Source of the DNA: an uncultured Acidobacteriia bacterium
GTDB taxonomy: Bacteria > Acidobacteriota > Terriglobia > Bryobacterales > Bryobacteraceae
Reading direction: 5' to 3'
Assembly: GCA_903828455.1 (NCBI GenBank)
Contig: CAIKMJ010000046.1
Location: forward strand, 248,001-312,000
DNA length: 64,000 nt
Of this stretch, positions 9,617 through 19,734 are shown in pieces (positions within the stretch are counted from its first letter, which is position 1; every line of letters begins with the position of its first letter). The translations under genes were made by a program, and so were the position numbers. Below the pieces are notes generated by a model, which searched no databases, had not been told where the DNA came from, and saw only the letters and a program-made list of their open reading frames with translations.

Positions 9617-10680
9617 CGCACCCCACTACTCCGTTCCATCAGGCGGAAGATGTATGCCAAAACTTCGGCGACTGCGCGATACAGCTGAGCGGGAATTTCC
9701 TGCCCGACTTCAACTGTTTTATAGAGAGCCTGGGCTAGCGGCGGATTCTCAATAATCGGGACCTGACTTTCGACAGCCCTCAGGCGGATTCTTGCCGCCA
9801 GATAATTTTTTCCTTTGGCGACGACGACGGGTGCTCCGGTCTGGCCGCGGTCGTAACGGATGGCCACAGCATAATGGGTGGGGTTCACTACCACTGCGGT
9901 GGCGGTTCGGACCTCCCGCATCATGTTGCGTCGCCGCATATCCCGCTGGAGTCGGCGCACCCTGGCTTTGGTGTTGGGATTGCCGTCGGTCTCCTTGGCT
10001 TCCTCTCGAATTTCCTGCTTGCTCATACGCAGGCGGGCTGCATACCGGAATCGTTCTCGCATCAGGATGACCGCACCGATCATAAAGAGCAGATATCCTG
10101 TCTTGCGCATGGCGTCCCGGATAAGTCCTGCAGCGATAGTTGCGGCACCATTGAGCGAAATTAGCGGAAGCCTTTCCAGTTCCGCCAATCGATCATGCAC
10201 AAGCGTCCATATCAGAAGTCCCATCATTGGAATCATGAACAGAGCCTGAAACAAGGCGGCAATGTTGTTGCCGGGCAAGCGGCTCAAGCGCGCACCTGGG
10301 GCAAGACGCTCAAACTTCGGCGTGATGTTATTGAAACTAAAGCCGAAGTTCGTTGCCGCCATATGGATCGCTAACGTGATGACCACAAGTGCTGCTCCCA
10401 GTGCCGCCAGCGGGCGGAGTATCAGCCCTGAAAGGCTTACCAGGATTGCACATAGATCTCCTGGTGTGAGTGACACTGAATATGCGCGGCGCAGACTAAA
10501 TCGAAATGCGGCTTGGACGCTGACGAGCCACTGTGGAAAGTTGTTGGACGCGAGCACAATGAAGGCGAGAAATTGAACTGCGCTTACAAATTCCCGGGCT
10601 GCCGGGAAGTCGCCCTGCTCGCGTGCCTTCACGAGACGTCGCGGCGTGGGCTTTTCCGTGCGCTGAGAGGAGTCAGCCAT
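9613..10680 (-). CDS. flhB: Flagellar export protein FlhB
   Basis: EKPTPRRLVKAREQGD, autocleavage motif NPTHYAVAIRYD. Confidence 0.97.
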   Translation of the reverse strand: MADSSQRTEKPTPRRLVKAREQGDFPAAREFVSAVQFLAFIVLASNNFPQWLVSVQAAFRFSLRRAYSVSLTPGDLCAILVSLSGLILRPLAALGAALVVITLAIHMAATNFGFSFNNITPKFERLAPGARLSRLPGNNIAALFQALFMIPMMGLLIWTLVHDRLAELERLPLISLNGAATIAAGLIRDAMRKTGYLLFMIGAVILMRERFRYAARLRMSKQEIREEAKETDGNPNTKARVRRLQRDMRRRNMMREVRTATAVVVNPTHYAVAIRYDRGQTGAPVVVAKGKNYLAARIRLRAVESQVPIIENPPLAQALYKTVEVGQEIPAQLYRAVAEVLAYIFRLMERSSGVR

Positions 10681-11458
10681 GATTGGCTTGGCCTACAATT
10701 CCGTGCACCAGATGCGCCCACGTCATGATCATCGAGTCCACAAACGATGGATAAACGCTAATGCACAGTGCGAGAATTAGCATTGTCCCCGCCAACTTCA
10801 CCGGCATTGTCATCCCAATCAGGTGCAACTGTGGCTGTAACCGGCCCAATGCGGCCATTGAGACATCGGCCAGCAGCAGAAGCGTCACGACAGGCGTCGC
10901 CATACGCAGACCTGCGCGGAAGATCGATCCACAAGACTGAGCGATCGCGAGACTCCAGTGCGGCTGAATGCTGAATGATTCCAGTGGCCGAAGGCGAAGG
11001 CTTTCCGCCAGGGCACGAACGAGCAACTGGTCCGCTCCGGAAACGAAGAATAGGACCCCAGCGGTGATTTGCGCCACGGTAAGCAAAACTGTGGAGTCCG
11101 CCCCGCTGGTTGGGTCAATTGTCGAAGCGTAGCCGAGCCCTGCCTGCAAACTCGTCACCTGGGCTGCAAATTGAAATATTTCAAGGACGACAGCCAGCGA
11201 GATTCCAATCGCGAGCCCAATCGCCGCTTCCGTCACCACACCTCGAGCGATTCGGCCGAACGTTATTTCTCCTGCGATGGGACTCTGCCAGAACGACCGG
11301 AGCATGACAGTAAATGCAAAGGAAAGTACAATTCGGCCGGGCTCGGGTGTGGCCCTGTAAGCGGCGAGGGGCAAGAAAGCGCACACGGAGGAAATCCGGG
11401 CGAAGGCGTAAAGAAATCCAAGAACGCCGGCGTAGTTGATCTGCAGCTCAGCGGGCAT
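10673..11458 (-). CDS. fliR: Flagellar export protein FliR
   Basis: FliR/SpaR family TM pattern and position between flhB and fliQ. Confidence 0.92.
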   Translation of the reverse strand: MPAELQINYAGVLGFLYAFARISSVCAFLPLAAYRATPEPGRIVLSFAFTVMLRSFWQSPIAGEITFGRIARGVVTEAAIGLAIGISLAVVLEIFQFAAQVTSLQAGLGYASTIDPTSGADSTVLLTVAQITAGVLFFVSGADQLLVRALAESLRLRPLESFSIQPHWSLAIAQSCGSIFRAGLRMATPVVTLLLLADVSMAALGRLQPQLHLIGMTMPVKLAGTMLILALCISVYPSFVDSMIMTWAHLVHGIVGQANHG

Positions 11459-11717
11459 AATGGCTTAGATTCCCCAAAATACTACTGGCATATGCCATAC
11501 TTCTGTGGACCATCCAGGGCATCATAAGCAGGCAGCCGCCGAGAAACGCAATTAATCGCGGGATTGAACTGAAGCCGCTGTCCTGGATAGATGTCACGAT
11601 CTGTATCAGGCTCATCACGATACCCGTAACTAATCCGATCAGTAGCAATGGGGCGCTGATCCAGAAAGCGGCAATAAACATATCCCCGACCATGCGCGCG
11701 ACGCCGTCCGGGGTCAT
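11448..11717 (-). CDS. fliQ: Flagellar export protein FliQ
   Basis: 89 aa from MTPDGVARMVGDMFIAAFWISAPLLLIGLVTGIVMSLIQIVTSIQD; ATGA overlap with fliP; the 329-aa ORF in the track over-extends it. Confidence 0.92.
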   Translation of the reverse strand: MTPDGVARMVGDMFIAAFWISAPLLLIGLVTGIVMSLIQIVTSIQDSGFSSIPRLIAFLGGCLLMMPWMVHRSMAYASSILGNLSHYAR

Positions 11718-12415
11718 GCGTAGAAGCCTTTCATTAGGGAGCCGACGGTAAGGTTCCACCCGTCGACCAGTACAAACAGTAGAATCTTGAACGGAGCCGA
11801 GACCATTGCCGGCGGCAGTTGCACCATTCCAATCGACAGCGTAACGGAGGCGACGACTATATCGATTAGCAGGAAAGGTAAGAAAATGACCGCGCCGATC
11901 TGAAAGCCTGCTCGGATTTCCGACAGCATATAGGCGGGTGCCAGAATCTCGATACCAAGATCCTGGACGGAGCGCGGTTCGGATGAGTGGGTCAGGTCGA
12001 GGAACAGTCTCACATCTTTTTCCCTGACAAAGCGCGCCAGAAACTCCGCGAGTGGTTTCGCTCCCTGGGAGTAGGCTTGCTCCATAGTCATTTCCCCGCG
12101 CTCCAGTGGTTTTATGGTTTCGCGATAAATTTGGCTTGCGACTGGCTGGATCGTCGTCAGCGTTAACAGCAGGGCGATCCCGGTGAGAACCTGGTTTGAC
12201 GGTGTTGTCTGAGTACCCAGCGCTTGCCGCAGAAAGTGGAGAACGATAGATATTCGCAGAAACGGCGTTACGGACATTACGATTGCCGGAAGAAACGTGA
12301 GGATTGTCATTCCGATGACGACCTGCATTGGAATGCTCACGGCGTTCTGAGGCGGAGAACTGACAGCCGCGTCGAGAGTCGCTGTCAGGAACACGAGGAG
12401 ACATGCGCATTTCAT
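11714..12415 (-). CDS. fliP: Flagellar export protein FliP
   Basis: LTFLPAIVMSVTPFLRISIVLHFLRQALGTQTTPSNQVL; start set at MKCACLL (ATGA overlap with fliO). Confidence 0.95.
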   Translation of the reverse strand: MKCACLLVFLTATLDAAVSSPPQNAVSIPMQVVIGMTILTFLPAIVMSVTPFLRISIVLHFLRQALGTQTTPSNQVLTGIALLLTLTTIQPVASQIYRETIKPLERGEMTMEQAYSQGAKPLAEFLARFVREKDVRLFLDLTHSSEPRSVQDLGIEILAPAYMLSEIRAGFQIGAVIFLPFLLIDIVVASVTLSIGMVQLPPAMVSAPFKILLFVLVDGWNLTVGSLMKGFYA

Positions 12416-12684
12416 CGCGTTTCCTCCCGTGCGGCAAACGAGGATAGGACCTGACAACCCGCAGGCGTTACGGCAAGCACAAGAGTCTGATCGTCCGCGC
12501 GAATCAGATAGAGGCTATGGTTAGCGCTCAACATTACCCGCTCGCGAACTTCGAGACGCTTATCGATGGCTTTTGTGTTCATTATTGCGGTTCCGACAGC
12601 ACCGTATCTGTGCAGTGCATATTTCGCAGCTAAACATGAAGCGAGAACAATTACAATTGCCACGCTAGGCCATATTTCAATCAC
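12412..12684 (-). CDS. fliO: Flagellar biosynthetic protein FliO-like
   Basis: One TM plus small beta domain, immediately upstream of fliP. Confidence 0.65.
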   Translation of the reverse strand: MIEIWPSVAIVIVLASCLAAKYALHRYGAVGTAIMNTKAIDKRLEVRERVMLSANHSLYLIRADDQTLVLAVTPAGCQVLSSFAAREETR

Positions 12685-12708
12685 GACCGCGGTCCTCTTT
12701 CAGCACGA

Positions 12709-12957
12709 TCACCGTTCAACATTGAAGTCGGTGATCCGAACTCCCATTTGACTTTCAATGATTACGATTTCTCCAAATGCCGCCAGTCGGCTGCCTAACA
12801 GGATGTCGATGTTTTCCCCCGCGGAGCGTCGCAATTCAATGATGCTGCCTTCTTCGAGTGCGAGAATGTCCGAAAGCGACATCCATTGCTGGTCCAGTTG
12901 CACTTCTATTTCGATTGGCACCGTTGCAATGTGGGCAACCTCATCTATCGGCATCAT
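12709..12957 (-). CDS. fliN: Flagellar motor switch protein FliN (short form)
   Basis: SpoA domain only: IEVQLDQQWMSLSDILALEEGSIIELRRSAGENIDILLGSRLAAFGEIVIIESQMGVRI. Confidence 0.92.
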   Translation of the reverse strand: MMPIDEVAHIATVPIEIEVQLDQQWMSLSDILALEEGSIIELRRSAGENIDILLGSRLAAFGEIVIIESQMGVRITDFNVER

Positions 12958-12960
12958 GAG

Positions 12961-14214
12961 CTAGGGCTTTAGGGCGATTGTTGCCTGCAAGATTTCGTCT
13001 TCAGTCGTGATCACTTTAGAATCGGCTTGATAGCCGCGTTCATAGGTGAGGAGGTGGGTCATCTCGGTCGCTATGTCGACAGTCGACGACTCCAGTGCTC
13101 CGCCCACGATTTGTCCCCGCGCGCCGGTGCCAGGCATGCCAACGGTTGGAGTAGCCGTTGCAGCCGTCGCACCGTAAATATTGTTTCCCAGGTCCTGCAT
13201 TGTTCCTGGGTTAAGCACTGATGCCAGTGCTAATTGTGCGACCGTTACGGAGGTACCATCGGAGTAATTGGCGTGAACTGCACCGTTTGTGCCAATGCTG
13301 ATGTCTGTAACCTGTGATGCGAGAGTTCCATTCTGCTGGCTGGACAGGTTCGAAGAAGGCTGGTTGAACGAGGTCAGCAAGGCGTTTCCCTTGGCGTCGT
13401 AGAGGTTCCAGTTTACCGTCGTGTCCGCCGCGCCATTTGCCAGGCCGCTGATCTGTATTGCGATCGGCTTTGCCGATGCTGCTGGAGTGGTCAACTGCCC
13501 TGAACTATTGAAGGTCAATGTGCCAGAAGACAGTGTTGTCGTGCTTCCGGTGCCTGATGTCAGGTCTGAGCTTGGTATTGTTACCTGATAGCCCCAGTTG
13601 TCGGGAGACGTTTCTGTGTACGTAATGGTGAGCACGTGCTGGCCTCCCTGTGCATCGACAATTTGAATCGGCGTACTGAACGTTCCATCGCTTGAACCGA
13701 CGGCTGCACTCGCGTTGAGGTTGGCGCTGACCGAAAACGTTGACGTCGCTTTCGGTGCTTGAATTCCGTTGACAGGGAGAGTGATGTTGCTCAATGCTGC
13801 CGACGTGTCGAGTACGCCCGCGCTGGCATTCCAGCCCTGAACGTTTTGTCCGCCGGGTGCGATCAGATTCCCCGATGAATCTACAGAGAATGTTCCGGCC
13901 CGGGAGTACACTTGCTGGCCTGCGGGCGATTGAAGTACAAAGAATCCATTTCCCTGGACCGCAGCATCGTAAGCCTGCCCGGTGGTCTGAACAGATCCTT
14001 GAGTGAAATGGCGTGAACTGATGGCTACGGTGTTTCCGCCAGCCTGAGCTGCGCTGTTTCCTCCATTTAGGCTCTGGCTCATAAGGTCTTCAAAAGACAC
14101 TGTCTGGTTCTTGTATCCGGTTGTATTAATATTCGACATGTTCGCGCTGACAATATTTATTGCCTGCGCGTTCGCGCTGAGTCCTGCCAGCGCGTTGGAC
14201 AATGCTGTTGACAT
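12961..14214 (-). CDS. flgE: Flagellar hook protein FlgE
   Basis: ANAQAINIVSANMSNINTTGYKNQTVSFEDLM; C-term ESSTVDIATEMTHLLTYERGYQADSKVITTEDEILQ. Confidence 0.95.
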   Translation of the reverse strand: MSTALSNALAGLSANAQAINIVSANMSNINTTGYKNQTVSFEDLMSQSLNGGNSAAQAGGNTVAISSRHFTQGSVQTTGQAYDAAVQGNGFFVLQSPAGQQVYSRAGTFSVDSSGNLIAPGGQNVQGWNASAGVLDTSAALSNITLPVNGIQAPKATSTFSVSANLNASAAVGSSDGTFSTPIQIVDAQGGQHVLTITYTETSPDNWGYQVTIPSSDLTSGTGSTTTLSSGTLTFNSSGQLTTPAASAKPIAIQISGLANGAADTTVNWNLYDAKGNALLTSFNQPSSNLSSQQNGTLASQVTDISIGTNGAVHANYSDGTSVTVAQLALASVLNPGTMQDLGNNIYGATAATATPTVGMPGTGARGQIVGGALESSTVDIATEMTHLLTYERGYQADSKVITTEDEILQATIALKP

Positions 14215-14230
14215 GCTTGTGTTCTCCTGC

Positions 14231-14581
14231 CTATTTGCTTATTGCGGAAGTGGCGATACTGTTTGATCCGCTCTGAGTGGCTGTTGGGGCGGTCACTGAA
14301 GTCGCGGGCGTGGCGGTTTGGGTCGAAGCGGGCGCCGTATTCTGATTGATTGCTATCAGTTGTTCTAGCTGACTGTACGCCGTCAACTGCGAGACGAATT
14401 GGTTGCTGTCTGTGGGATTCAGGGGATCCTGATTTTGCAGTTGCGAGACCAGGAGCGTAAGGAAGGTGGACTCGTTGGCGAGCGGTCCGGACGCCACTGC
14501 CTGCTGTGCGACTGAACTGGTGGTCTGGGCTGTAATTGGCGACTGGGAGGCCGCCGCGATAGAAGTTAGGGTTGAGCTCAT
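14231..14581 (-). CDS. flgD: Flagellar hook assembly protein FlgD (short)
   Basis: ESTFLTLLVSQLQNQDPLNPTDSNQFVSQLTAYSQLEQL. Confidence 0.92.
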   Translation of the reverse strand: MSSTLTSIAAASQSPITAQTTSSVAQQAVASGPLANESTFLTLLVSQLQNQDPLNPTDSNQFVSQLTAYSQLEQLIAINQNTAPASTQTATPATSVTAPTATQSGSNSIATSAISK

Positions 14582-16053
14582 GAGATGTCCTGTGTCGCGT
14601 CTATCATTCCTATAAAGGATGGTGTGTTGGAGTTTTTAGAACTGTTGTCTCGCTCTCTGCGTGGACGCGGTTGGGGTTCTTGGCGGTGTTTTCCTTGTTG
14701 TCGCGTCCAACCGTCTGCGTCGTATCCGGCGGTGCTTAGCGTGTTAACCAGATCTCCCACGTTTTCCTGCAGGCGGCCGCTCAAAAGGGTGTCAGTTGAG
14801 TGGAGGGAAATATGCACGTTTCCTGCGTTCTCTGTGATTCGGACACGCAGATCTCTTGTTCCGTCGGGTGTCAATTCCAGCGCGAGAGAGCGGATGGTTT
14901 GCTTTGGGGCCTCCGGAATGTGGTCGGCGTTCATCTGGGCTTGAACCGCGGCGGGAATTGAGGACTTAGGGTTTGGGCGATTCGACGCTGCGCTCGGGTT
15001 AAGGTCCAGACCAGTTGGTCGCGACTGTAATGTGTGCGGTATTGGAGTTTCCGCGTGGTATGGCGGCGTTTGTGCGCGGTCGTTGTCCGCGAGAGATTCC
15101 GCCGTATATGTTCTTTTATGCGTCGCCACATCCTCGTTCGTCCGGGTAGCAACCGCCAGGCCATCCGGGGTAGAGACTCCGCTTTTGGATTCCGCCGGAA
15201 CCGCATTTGTGGGCTTTGGCTCTGCTGCGTGTACCGCATTCGACAGCCGAAGCTCGATTACCGTGTCCGGCGCAGCGATCCGGGGAGCCGTTTCCACTTC
15301 TGATTGAACTCCTGTAGCTTTCTCGGTTGCGTTATCGTTCTCAGTCGTATCGTCTGACTGTACTTTCGATGAGTTTCGGGGCTGGAAGTTTACTGGAGGC
15401 GCGACAGTGGGAAATGGAACTGCCAAATCATTTCTGTCTTGCTTAACTCGTTGAGCCGAAGGTTCGAGTCGTATGCCAATATGATTTGGCGGGAGGAGTG
15501 AGGCGCGCCGCGGGCGTTGCTCCGCGACGGCCCCGGGAGCGCTCGGCAACACAGGGGCTTGGGCCACCGTGTCTGCGTCTGGGTTAGCTGTAGTCGTCGT
15601 CTCTGAATGGTCGCTCTCGTTGGCACCCGCTTCCGTCGGCTTTCCTGTAGCGGTCTGTTGTTCGTTGGGCACTCCCGGCGAACTTGGCGAATCGTCTTTA
15701 TTGGCGTTGAGAGAACTGGGAACGGACGTGCTCGTTTGATTGGCAGTGCGGTAGTGTGCAGTGGGTGCTATTGACCAGCCCTCCATCGGACTTTTATTCA
15801 AGAGTGATGGCTGCGATGCGGCTCCTGGGCGGTTTCTGATAGAGGCTGCTCGAAGGAATTCTTCCGGCGTTGTGTGTGTGCCGTTGTTCTTTGTTGTGTG
15901 TTGCCCGTCGCCGGTGGCTTCACTGTTGGTCTCTACGCCGGCATTGTCCATTACGCCGGCGAATCCAACAGCAAAGGGAGTTGCGCCTTGAGTAAGCAGT
16001 GCGGGTCGTAGGCTTGGTGCAGTGACTGCGGGCAGTGAAACCACGCATCCCAC
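14578..16053 (-). CDS. fliK: Hook-length control protein FliK-like
   Basis: Low-complexity body, C-terminal Flg_hook-like LRSLALELTPDGTRDLRVRITENAGNVHISLHSTDTLLSGRLQENVGDLVNTLSTAGYDAD; upstream of flgD. Confidence 0.8.
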   Translation of the reverse strand: MGCVVSLPAVTAPSLRPALLTQGATPFAVGFAGVMDNAGVETNSEATGDGQHTTKNNGTHTTPEEFLRAASIRNRPGAASQPSLLNKSPMEGWSIAPTAHYRTANQTSTSVPSSLNANKDDSPSSPGVPNEQQTATGKPTEAGANESDHSETTTTANPDADTVAQAPVLPSAPGAVAEQRPRRASLLPPNHIGIRLEPSAQRVKQDRNDLAVPFPTVAPPVNFQPRNSSKVQSDDTTENDNATEKATGVQSEVETAPRIAAPDTVIELRLSNAVHAAEPKPTNAVPAESKSGVSTPDGLAVATRTNEDVATHKRTYTAESLADNDRAQTPPYHAETPIPHTLQSRPTGLDLNPSAASNRPNPKSSIPAAVQAQMNADHIPEAPKQTIRSLALELTPDGTRDLRVRITENAGNVHISLHSTDTLLSGRLQENVGDLVNTLSTAGYDADGWTRQQGKHRQEPQPRPRRERDNSSKNSNTPSFIGMIDATQDIS

Positions 16054-16183
16054 TGAGCAGACTCGTTGCCAAACCGGCGCGTCTGGGTTTGCAACGTTTT
16101 AGCGTGCAGATCCGGTGGCCATTCGGGGATGTTGTGCCGATTTGGGAGAAAGTTGTAGCGTTTCGGTATCTACTACATTGGAC

Positions 16184-16210
16184 TTATCGGCTTGTACTGC
16201 TGAAAGTATA
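16184..16210 (-). promoter_or_regulatory. Candidate sigma-28 (FliA) promoter for the fliK-led operon
   Basis: Minus strand TATA-N15-GCCGATAA (consensus TAAA-N15-GCCGATAA). Confidence 0.65.
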
Positions 16211-16270
16211 GACTTTTCTTCGGCTCTGGCGTTTCGGCCATTTGCTTGCGGTTGCGCTGTTGGAGTCGCT

Positions 16271-17005
16271 ATGGATTCGATCTTAACTGCCGCTGCCGGG
16301 GGAATGCAGGCCAGGATGCAATCTCTCGAATTGCTTGCGAATAATCTGGCCAACGTCGAGACTGGCGGGTATAAAGCCGATCGGGAGGAGTTCAGTGTGT
16401 TTACCAGCTCCGACGCCTCCGTCGACCCGTGGACGGGTGATGCCGCGGTGCTTCCTCTGGTGGAGAGCCGCTGGACTGATTCATCTCAAGGTGGCTTTCG
16501 CGACACGGCTAATCCCCTAGATCTCGCTATTGAGGGCCCGGGACTCTTTAGCATCCGGACGCCGCAGGGAGTTCGGTACACGCGCAACGGAACGTTTCGG
16601 ATCGGCGCGGGCGGTACGCTTGCGGCGAGCGATGGCAATCCTGTACTCGGCGAAGACGGCGGCACCATATCCCTTCAACCCGGCGTACCAGTTCATATTC
16701 AGAGCGAAGGCTCAGTGCTGCAGGGCGGAGTGCCGGTTGGGCGTATTGCGTTGGTTCAATTCGATTCCGGGAACCTGCAGCGAGCTGGTGCCAACTACTT
16801 CCGGGCGGCTGACGGAGTGAAGGCCTCGCCAGCTTCTGGAGAAATTAGTCAGGGAAAACTTGAGCAATCGAATGTTGGAGCCGCTGAGTCTTCGGTGCGT
16901 CTGGTTTCCATTATGCGGCAGTTTGAAATGTTGCAAAGGGCCACCAATGTCGGTTACGAGCTCAATCGTCGGGCCATAGAAGAGGTTGCTCGTGTGTCTG
17001 CTTAG
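16271..17005 (+). CDS. flgF: Flagellar proximal rod protein FlgF
   Basis: MDSILTAAAGGMQARMQSLELLANNLANVETGGYKADREEF; start trimmed from 16115. Confidence 0.9.
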   Translation: MDSILTAAAGGMQARMQSLELLANNLANVETGGYKADREEFSVFTSSDASVDPWTGDAAVLPLVESRWTDSSQGGFRDTANPLDLAIEGPGLFSIRTPQGVRYTRNGTFRIGAGGTLAASDGNPVLGEDGGTISLQPGVPVHIQSEGSVLQGGVPVGRIALVQFDSGNLQRAGANYFRAADGVKASPASGEISQGKLEQSNVGAAESSVRLVSIMRQFEMLQRATNVGYELNRRAIEEVARVSA

Positions 17006-17041
17006 TTCTTGCGGGCACTTCGAAAAAGTTTGGAGGAATTT

Positions 17042-17833
17042 ATGATTCGCGCACTTTATAGCGCCGCAAGCGGCATGACGGCACAGCAATTGAACGTTGA
17101 CAATATAGCCAACAATCTGGCGAATGCCAATACGGTCGGCTACAAGTCGAGGCGTGCTCAGTTTCAGGATCTCTTGTACCAGACTCTGGTGCAACCGGGC
17201 TCGCAGTCTGGCCAGTCGACCACCGTTCCGACCGGGCTCCAGTTGGGCCTTGGAACGAAGACGTCATCCAATGAGATCATTTTTCAGCAGGGCGATTTCT
17301 CGAGCACGGGGAATCCACTTGATCTCGTCATACAGGGGCTCGGGTTTTTTCAGGTAAAGCAGCCGAACGGAGAGCTCGCCTACACCCGCGCCGGCAACTT
17401 TCAGATGGACGCGTCCGGCAATATCGTTACTTCGAATGGAAATCCGATTCAGCCGCAGATTACGATTCCGTCTGCCGCCCAGTCCATAAGCATAGCCGCC
17501 GACGGTACCGTTAGCTACGTTTTGCCCGGTCAAACAGCTGCCCAAACTGCAGGCCAGATTACTCTTGCCAATTTCCAAAACCCGGCTGGTCTCAATTCGG
17601 TTGGTCAGAGTCTGTACCTTCCGACAGACGCCTCGGGCCAGCCCGTTGTGGGACCTCCGGGCGGAACTGAGGGCCAGGGCACGCTGCTGCAGGGATACGT
17701 CGAGCAATCTAATGTCAGCGTGGTGGATGAGTTTATTAACTTGATTTCCAGCCAGCGTGCTTATGAGGCAAATTCCAAGGTTGTAAAGGCTGCCGACGAT
17801 ATGTACCAGCAGGTGAACAATCTTACGAAGTGA
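17042..17833 (+). CDS. flgG: Flagellar distal rod protein FlgG
   Basis: [47 protein letters not shown]. Confidence 0.97.
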   Translation: MIRALYSAASGMTAQQLNVDNIANNLANANTVGYKSRRAQFQDLLYQTLVQPGSQSGQSTTVPTGLQLGLGTKTSSNEIIFQQGDFSSTGNPLDLVIQGLGFFQVKQPNGELAYTRAGNFQMDASGNIVTSNGNPIQPQITIPSAAQSISIAADGTVSYVLPGQTAAQTAGQITLANFQNPAGLNSVGQSLYLPTDASGQPVVGPPGGTEGQGTLLQGYVEQSNVSVVDEFINLISSQRAYEANSKVVKAADDMYQQVNNLTK

Positions 17834-17927
17834 ATGGTCGGTCGAATGAGTTTCTGCTGCGGTTGGTGAATTGGTTCGCCCTGGAAAAAGGAATACGTTG
17901 GACCGGTTCTTTGCAGGAGGCTACTTG

Positions 17928-18638
17928 ATGTCTATACCAGTGAAGTGTCTGTGCGTTGTTTTGACAGCTCGCGGCCTCGTGGCGGCAAGCACTTCGTCGT
18001 CCGGGAAAAGGGAGAAGCCTCAGCCCGAACCGTCGATGCTTGACCGCTATGTCACCAGCGCCCGTTCGGTTTCTGCTCTCGACGCCGATGGCGCCGCTCC
18101 CGGCTCTCTTTGGTCGGCGTCTGCGCGCCTTACTGACCTCGCACGGGACTCGCGCGCCAGTCAGTTGAATGATTTGGTGACGATCGTAGTGACCGAGACC
18201 GTCAATGCTGTAGCGAGTGGTGCCAGTACGACGGAGCGTGCGTCGAGCGCGAACTCGTCGATTACATCGCTTGCCGGACCCCGGGCGACAGCGTTGTCAA
18301 ATCTGGCAAATCTTTCGGGTGATCAGAAGCTCAACGGTACCGGGACCACCTCGCGAGCCGCAACACTTTCGGCTGTTCTTTCGGCGCGGGTTATTTCCGT
18401 GCTGCCCGGGGGACTTCTTCTCATTGAGGGCTCGAAGGATTTGCAGGTAAATTCCGAACAACAGCTTATCACTGTTCGGGGAATTGTCCGGAATACGGAT
18501 ATTACGACGAATAATACGGTTCCGTCCAACCAGATCGCGGACATGGAGATTCGAGTCAATGGCAAGGGCATTGTCGGCGACGCGGTCCGACGGCCCAATG
18601 CTCTGTATCGTTTTCTTCTGGGCTTGCTTCCTTTTTGA
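17928..18638 (+). CDS. flgH: Flagellar L-ring protein FlgH
   Basis: SLWSASARLTDLARDSRASQLNDLVTIVVTE...GSKDLQVNSEQQLITVRGIVRNTDITTNNTVPSNQIADMEIRVNGKG. Confidence 0.95.
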   Translation: MSIPVKCLCVVLTARGLVAASTSSSGKREKPQPEPSMLDRYVTSARSVSALDADGAAPGSLWSASARLTDLARDSRASQLNDLVTIVVTETVNAVASGASTTERASSANSSITSLAGPRATALSNLANLSGDQKLNGTGTTSRAATLSAVLSARVISVLPGGLLLIEGSKDLQVNSEQQLITVRGIVRNTDITTNNTVPSNQIADMEIRVNGKGIVGDAVRRPNALYRFLLGLLPF

Positions 18639-18639
18639 T

Positions 18640-19734
18640 ATGCGTATCGTGTTTGTCCTGCTTGGGTGGATGTGTCTGATCGGGAATCTTAGCGCCGCAT
18701 CGCGACTAAAGGATCTGGTGTCGATTGAGGGTGTTCGGGAGAACCAGTTGGTCGGCTACGGTATCGTCGTTGGGTTGAATCGGACAGGAGACAAGCAGCA
18801 GACAATTTTTGGCACCCAAAGTCTTGCGAATATGCTGGACAAGATGGGTGTCTCAGTCGTACCCGGTGCTATTAAGGTGGCCAATACCGCTGCGGTTATG
18901 GTGACAGCTACGCTCCCGCCGTTCGCCCAGCCGGGCACGAAACTGGACGTGACTACGGCTGCGATCGGGGACGCGACCAATCTTCAAGGGGGCATTCTGC
19001 TGATGACGTCGCTTCGCGGTGCCAATGGGCTCGTGTATGCGGTCGCGCAAGGGCCGGTAGTTACTGGCGGATTCGTCGCGGGCCAGGGCGGAGTCAGCCA
19101 GACGGTGAACCATCCCACTGTTGGGCGTTCTCCCGGGGGCGCGACTGTTGAACGGGCCGCGCCGTCCGTGGAGCCAGGAGATCGTATTCATCTCCAGTTG
19201 CGCATTGCTGATTTCACTACAGCGTCCCGGATTGCCGAGGCTATTAATCGCGGGCTGGGTGAGGGTGATGTAATTGCCCATGCCGATAATTCGGCCCTGC
19301 TAAGTGTTGAATCTCCGGCAGCGTGGAGGCCCAGGATGGCCGAATTTATTTCAGCGCTGGAGAACCTCACGGTTGAGGTCGATTCATTCGCGCGTATCGT
19401 GGTAAATGAACGTACCGGGACTATCGTAATCGGGAAGGATGTTCGAATTTCCCCGGTGGCGATTCTTCATGGCAATCTTTCCGTCGAGATCCAGACAAGT
19501 CTTTCCGTCTCTCAGCCGCTTCCGTTTTCCACCGGTACTACTCAGGTGGTTCCTCAACAAACTGTGGTGGCTCGCAGCGAGGCAGCGAAAAATGTCGTCC
19601 TGAAGCAGGGCGCCACAGTTGAGGAGTTGGTGCATTCGTTGGCCGCTGTCGGATCGACGGCGCGGGATATCATCGCGATTCTCCAAAATTTGCGCGCTGC
19701 AGGCGCGCTGAATGCGGAGCTTGAAATTATATGA
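18640..19734 (+). CDS. flgI: Flagellar P-ring protein FlgI
   Basis: SRLKDLVSIEGVRENQLVGYGIVVGLNRTGDKQQTIFGTQSLANMLDKMGV; start trimmed from 18484. Confidence 0.97.
   Translation: MRIVFVLLGWMCLIGNLSAASRLKDLVSIEGVRENQLVGYGIVVGLNRTGDKQQTIFGTQSLANMLDKMGVSVVPGAIKVANTAAVMVTATLPPFAQPGTKLDVTTAAIGDATNLQGGILLMTSLRGANGLVYAVAQGPVVTGGFVAGQGGVSQTVNHPTVGRSPGGATVERAAPSVEPGDRIHLQLRIADFTTASRIAEAINRGLGEGDVIAHADNSALLSVESPAAWRPRMAEFISALENLTVEVDSFARIVVNERTGTIVIGKDVRISPVAILHGNLSVEIQTSLSVSQPLPFSTGTTQVVPQQTVVARSEAAKNVVLKQGATVEELVHSLAAVGSTARDIIAILQNLRAAGALNAELEII

Noticed and set aside
11718-12437. N-terminal extension of the FliQ-frame ORF
   Set aside because: Lies in the wrong frame over fliP; real FliQ starts at 11717.
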